Shown here: positions 60,474 to 64,000 of the stretch, piece by piece
Position numbering within the stretch: the first letter of the stretch is position 1
How the letters are laid out: every line of letters starts with the position of its first letter
Assembly: GCA_019638015.1 (NCBI GenBank)
Contig: JAHBUP010000001.1
Location: forward strand, 2,016,424-2,080,423
Origin: Melioribacteraceae bacterium
GTDB taxonomy: Bacteria; Bacteroidota; Ignavibacteria; Ignavibacteriales; Melioribacteraceae
Reading direction: 5' to 3'
Length of the DNA stretch: 64,000 bases
The notes under the pieces: generated by a model
What the model was told of the DNA's origin: nothing
Seen by the model: the letters and a program-made list of their open reading frames with translations, nothing else
The model's database searches: none
Position numbers and translations under genes: made by a program

Positions 60474-61642
60474 TCGTCACTCTTCAATAAATTTCGCGCA
60501 ATTACAATTCTCTGAACTTCCGAAGTACCTTCACCAATTGTTAGCAATTTAGCATCGCGGTAAAATTTTTCTACCGGATAATCTTTTGTAAATCCATATC
60601 CTCCAAAAATTTGAACTGCCTCATTTGCGGCTTTTACAGCAATTTCGCTTGCAAATAGTTTAGCTTTTGCAGCAATATCATTAACGGATTTATTTTTATC
60701 TTTTAACCACGCTGCTTTGTAAGTCATCAATCTTGCGGCATTTATTTCAGTTTCCATATCTGCCAATTTAAAATTAATTGCCTGGAAATCTGAGATCGGC
60801 TTATTAAACTGTTTTCTCTGCTTCGAGTATTCAATTGAAGCATCCAAACATCCTTGAGCAAGTCCTAAACTTAAAGCGGCAATTGAAATTCTTCCCCCTT
60901 CTAAAACTCTCATTGCCTGAGTAAATCCCTCTCCCTCTTCACCAATCAAATTTTCAGCGGGAACAACACAATTTTCAAAAATTAGTTGAGAAGTTTCACT
61001 CGCTCTCATCCCTAACTTATTTTCTTTTTTGCCCGATGAAAAACCCGGAGTATTTTTTTCAACAATGAAAGCAGAAATGCCCTTTCGCTTTTTTTCTTTA
61101 TCGGTAATTGCCATAATCACAAAAGTTTCTGCTGAAATGCCATGAGTAATAAAATTTTTAGAGCCATTAATTATATAGCTATTTCCTTTTTTTACAGCGT
61201 ATGTGGAAAGTGCAGCGGCATCACTGCCAGATTGAGCTTCAGTTAAACCCCATGCGCCAATATTTCTTCCAGATGCAAGATCAGGAAGAAATTTTCTTTT
61301 CTGCTCTTTGGATGCAAAAAGATTTATGTGGTTTGTACACAACCCATTATGTGCTGCTACAGAAAGCGCGATTGATGGATCTGTCTTTGCCAGTTCCTCA
61401 ATTACTAAAGCATATTCTGTGTACCCAAGTTCAGCACCTTCAAATTCGGCAGGCACAAGAATTCCGAGAAATCCAAGAGAACCTAATTCATGCATTAATT
61501 CTATTGGGAATTTCTGAGCCTCGTCTAATTCAAGTACTGTTGGTTTTATTTTTTCTTGAGAAAAATCACGAATTATATTTTTAATATTATTTTGTTCTTC
61601 TGTAAAGTCCAAAATAAAATTTGATGCTGATGATTCTGTCAT
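60470..61642 (-). CDS. Acyl-CoA dehydrogenase
   Basis: 390 residues with AWGLTEAQSGSDAAAL, NGSKNFITHG, RAVxxG-like MRVLEGGRISIAALSLG and IGEGTSEVQRIVIARNLL at the C-terminus with the catalytic Glu. With the carboxyltransferase next to it the likely substrate is isovaleryl-CoA or another branched/short acyl-CoA; butyryl-CoA type cannot be excluded. Delivers electrons to ETF. Confidence 0.93.
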   Translation of the reverse strand: MTESSASNFILDFTEEQNNIKNIIRDFSQEKIKPTVLELDEAQKFPIELMHELGSLGFLGILVPAEFEGAELGYTEYALVIEELAKTDPSIALSVAAHNGLCTNHINLFASKEQKRKFLPDLASGRNIGAWGLTEAQSGSDAAALSTYAVKKGNSYIINGSKNFITHGISAETFVIMAITDKEKKRKGISAFIVEKNTPGFSSGKKENKLGMRASETSQLIFENCVVPAENLIGEEGEGFTQAMRVLEGGRISIAALSLGLAQGCLDASIEYSKQRKQFNKPISDFQAINFKLADMETEINAARLMTYKAAWLKDKNKSVNDIAAKAKLFASEIAVKAANEAVQIFGGYGFTKDYPVEKFYRDAKLLTIGEGTSEVQRIVIARNLLKSDE

Positions 61643-61652
61643 TCAAACACCT

Positions 61653-62603
61653 TTAAGATTCTTTAAATTCTTTAAATATCATTTCAGCAACTTCATAAGG
61701 TGAAATTTCACCATCCAATACTTTTGAAAGGGAAGCGGTGAGTTTAATTTTTCTCTCATCGTTCCAAATTTCATTTTTAAAAAGATTTTCAACAATTCCC
61801 GAAATTCTTGATTTATACTGCTGCTCACGGTGCTTATTGAGTAAATTATTACTTACCAAATAACTTTTATGTCTTTCAATTTCATTAGCGATATCCAAAA
61901 TACCGGTATTCTCAGAAGCAACAGCTCTTAGAATACTTGGAAGCCAATCATTTTCATTATGGTCTTTAAACATTAAAATTGTATTGAGAGAATTAATAGC
62001 ATTATCAGAACCTGGCCGATCACTTTTGTTTATTACAAAAAAATCGGCTATCTCCATTAATCCCGCTTTCATTGCCTGAATAGCATCGCCAGATTCCGGA
62101 ACAATTACAACAATTGTAGTATCTGCCGCTTTTGCTACATCTAATTCTGATTGACCCACCCCAACTGTTTCAAATATTATATAATCATAACCGGCTGCGT
62201 CGAGCACATCAGCGGCGTCGATAGTTTTTTGGCTTAATCCTCCTAGACTTCCTCTAGTAGCCATGCTTCTAATAAACACACCGGGATCGCTACCTACTTC
62301 ACTCATCCTAACACGATCACCTAATAAAGCTCCACCACTAAAAGGACTTGTGGGGTCAACTGCAATTATCCCGACAGTTTTATTTTGTTTCCTAAAATAT
62401 TTTGTCAACTGATTTGTTATTGTAGATTTGCCGGCGCCTGGAGGTCCCGTTATACCTATTCGGTAAGCTCTACCGGTTTTTTTGTGTATCTCTTTTAATA
62501 GATCGGTAGAATCATTCAACGAACTTTCGACGATTGTTATAGCTCGCGAAACTTTTCTTTTATTATTCTTAAATATTTCTGCAATAAGTTCTGAGTTCAT
62601 CAT
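61653..62603 (-). CDS. meaB: MeaB/ArgK-type GTPase, chaperone of methylmalonyl-CoA mutase
   Basis: 316 residues: P-loop GPPGAGKSTI, DPTSPFSGGALLGDRVRM, TRGSLGG, FETVGVGQSE and the NKSD GTP-specificity motif. Protects and loads B12-dependent methylmalonyl-CoA mutase, whose genes are not in this window. Fits an odd-chain or branched acid catabolic context (propionyl-CoA to succinyl-CoA). Confidence 0.95.
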   Translation of the reverse strand: MMNSELIAEIFKNNKRKVSRAITIVESSLNDSTDLLKEIHKKTGRAYRIGITGPPGAGKSTITNQLTKYFRKQNKTVGIIAVDPTSPFSGGALLGDRVRMSEVGSDPGVFIRSMATRGSLGGLSQKTIDAADVLDAAGYDYIIFETVGVGQSELDVAKAADTTIVVIVPESGDAIQAMKAGLMEIADFFVINKSDRPGSDNAINSLNTILMFKDHNENDWLPSILRAVASENTGILDIANEIERHKSYLVSNNLLNKHREQQYKSRISGIVENLFKNEIWNDERKIKLTASLSKVLDGEISPYEVAEMIFKEFKES

Positions 62604-62632
62604 TATTTCAAAAAGTTAAATGGAATTTTATT

Positions 62633-63205
62633 TTAATGGTAAAGTTTATTTCGATAAATATAGTCAACAACTGATGGAGGAGTGAGATAATTAATGGGTA
62701 AATTATTTTTTACACGTTCTCTTATCTCGGTTGATGAAATATCAACAACCGGAGGATCGATTATTATGGCTTTCTCAGTAAATATATTTTTTTCAAAATC
62801 ATAACTGCCGTTTCTAACCATTGCAACTACTGTAACTTCTTCAAATATATCATTGGGTTTGTACCATTTATCGAATACCAATAAATTATCATAACCTATT
62901 ATTAACTCAATATCTTGATATATTTTTTTGAAATGTAAAATCGTATTTAAAGTATATGAAATAGCATTGTTATTGATTTCATAATCTGAAATTTCAAACT
63001 GCGGATTATTTTCAATGGCCAGTTTTACCATATTATAACGATGTAAATCCGCTACTGTTTTCATTTCTAACTTATGTGGTGATATGTGAGATGGAATAAA
63101 AATAATTTTCTCAAGTTCTCTTTTTTCGAGCACAAATTGTGTTGTTACCAAATGTCCATAATGAATAGGATCAAAAGTGCCACCAAAAACACCTACTTTT
63201 TTCAT
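62633..63205 (-). CDS. nadD: Nicotinate-nucleotide adenylyltransferase
   Basis: 190 residues with GVFGGTFDPIHYGHL (T/HxGH), FIPSHISPHK and ISSTEIRERVKNNLPI with the ISSTxIR motif. NAD synthesis from nicotinate mononucleotide. Overlaps the next gene upstream by 4 bases. Confidence 0.97.
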   Translation of the reverse strand: MKKVGVFGGTFDPIHYGHLVTTQFVLEKRELEKIIFIPSHISPHKLEMKTVADLHRYNMVKLAIENNPQFEISDYEINNNAISYTLNTILHFKKIYQDIELIIGYDNLLVFDKWYKPNDIFEEVTVVAMVRNGSYDFEKNIFTEKAIIIDPPVVDISSTEIRERVKNNLPINYLTPPSVVDYIYRNKLYH

Positions 63206-64000
63206 GCTAATTCTTTCGATAAGATTTTGGGAATTGTATATCTATATAGGCTAACCTGTTCCTCATAAAAGTTTTGATTTTTATTAGTAGAATTTTTCAA
63301 CTGATATTTTCTAAAAGCTAGTTTAACTACTGCATTAATATATTTAGTCCGGATTTCCTCATCAATCCACCCTTTTCTAAATCTTAAATTTGAAGCTAGT
63401 ATCATAACATGATTTTGAGGAAGAATGCCCAACTCGCTCTCTTCATTCAACTCACTTTTAATTATTACGTTTTCATAATGAACCGACAATTTTATCGTCA
63501 TTATAAAAATTATGATTAACAGAATCATAAACAATAGGCCATAAAAATAGTTACCGTCAAAACTAACTGAGGCATTCCATAAAAAATGAATCAGCATCGC
63601 AATTAGCATACCGGCAAATGGTAAAATATTTCTAAGTGGATGTTTCGAAAATTTAAAGATTGCCAAGAACGCGCCGAAAGTGGCGGTAGCAATACAATGC
63701 ATCACCGCCGAAAAAAGTGAACGAACAATTACAAGATATAGCCAGGATGCGAAGGTATCTCCATAACTCAAAAAATATGTGAAGTTTTCGGTCATGCCAA
63801 ATCCCAACCCAATAGCGCTGCCATATACAATCCCGTCAGTCAAATTATCAAATTTTCTTGAATTGACTGTCCAAAGCAAAAATACTCCTTTTGCGATCTC
63901 CTCGGCGAAGGGGGCAAATATGATTGTTTGGATTAATCCGTGCTGCGATTCGCTGAATAAATGAACGCTGAGGAAGAGAGTAAGAATAACGCTTCCAATC
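63202..64000 (-). CDS. PrsW-type intramembrane metalloprotease (partial at its 5' end)
   Basis: The frame continues to the window edge without a start, so the gene begins beyond 64000. Visible parts: several membrane helices, the catalytic motif FAPFAEEIAKG near 63895 (E-E-x-x-K), IGLGFGMTENF with Glu, and later VMHCIATATFGA and MLIHFLWNASVSF with His, as in the PrsW/RsiW-degrading family. The shorter frame starting at 63879 with TTG cuts off the catalytic motif and is wrong. Coupled to nadD. Confidence 0.85.
   Translation of the reverse strand, partial: IGSVILTLFLSVHLFSESQHGLIQTIIFAPFAEEIAKGVFLLWTVNSRKFDNLTDGIVYGSAIGLGFGMTENFTYFLSYGDTFASWLYLVIVRSLFSAVMHCIATATFGAFLAIFKFSKHPLRNILPFAGMLIAMLIHFLWNASVSFDGNYFYGLLFMILLIIIFIMTIKLSVHYENVIIKSELNEESELGILPQNHVMILASNLRFRKGWIDEEIRTKYINAVVKLAFRKYQLKNSTNKNQNFYEEQVSLYRYTIPKILSKELA

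Noticed and set aside
1..64000. CRISPR arrays, rRNA genes, complete insertion sequences
   Set aside because: No regularly spaced repeats with unique spacers, no rRNA sequence and no transposase gene were seen on reading both strands.

Overview
The window looks like a chromosome fragment of a low-GC member of the Ignavibacteria (Bacteroidota/Chlorobi group). Three things support this: AT-rich coding DNA, a Bacteroidota-type promoter (TTGACA, 16 nt, TATATTTG) before the porin gene at 42.1 kb, and a secreted multicopper oxidase ending in the NYPNPFNPET-type C-terminal sorting domain typical of type IX secretion in this group. The assignment rests on sequence character only; no database search was run.

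Region 1 (1-22.2 kb) is a metal-handling block. The plus-strand half (84-9812) holds a CcmH-like Cys-rich membrane protein, a Met-rich secreted protein, an outer-membrane protein, a DUF2231-type membrane protein, a YHS-like metal-site protein, two membrane histidine kinases around a FixH/YtkA-like lipoprotein and a free-standing CZB zinc sensor, a HydE-type radical SAM enzyme, a multicopper oxidase and a four-repeat secreted protein. The minus-strand half (22.2-9.86 kb) reads outer-membrane protein (frameshifted), cytochrome c lipoprotein, small His/Cys protein, TolC-like/CusB-like/CusA-like tripartite efflux pump, PII-like protein, two paralogous lipoproteins, an OB-fold CcmE-like protein, a Zn/Cd-type P1B ATPase, a second CcmH-like protein and an ICMT/PEMT-type methyltransferase. 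Together this is export of metal from periplasm and cytoplasm, oxidation or binding of it in the envelope, and sensing.

Region 2 (about 22.3-35.0 kb) is a mobile element next to the 3' end of tRNA-Arg(ACG). It carries a tyrosine integrase translationally coupled to a Prim-Pol/helicase replication protein, an excisionase-like HTH protein, an iteron-like cluster just 3' of the replication gene, an M15 endopeptidase, a coiled-coil membrane protein and a 3-TM holin, a secreted nuclease, a DUF6266-like protein and an ArdC-like antirestriction domain. No capsid, portal, terminase, tail, relaxase or conjugation gene is visible. The best reading is a phage-satellite-like or heavily reduced element. 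Three of its intergenic spacers hold copies of one roughly 200-250 nt structured repeat with compensatory base changes, and a second short repeat is inserted in frame in several of its proteins.

Region 3 (35.1-64 kb) is core chromosome: glmS, a carbamoyltransferase with an SxtJ-like partner, argF, tRNA-Phe, a YgjP-type metalloprotease, a SET protein, a TorF-type porin, DedA, a HerA-like ATPase, then a tight plus-strand run (purC, DUF971, pgsA, pgpA, cinA, thpR, recA, recX, gcdH-like, guaB, glycosyltransferase, purD). A convergent minus-strand run follows (HIT protein, NtrC-type regulator, a secreted protein, acyl-CoA carboxylase beta subunit, acyl-CoA dehydrogenase, meaB, nadD, partial PrsW-type protease). 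The last run suggests branched-chain amino acid or propionate catabolism plus NAD synthesis.
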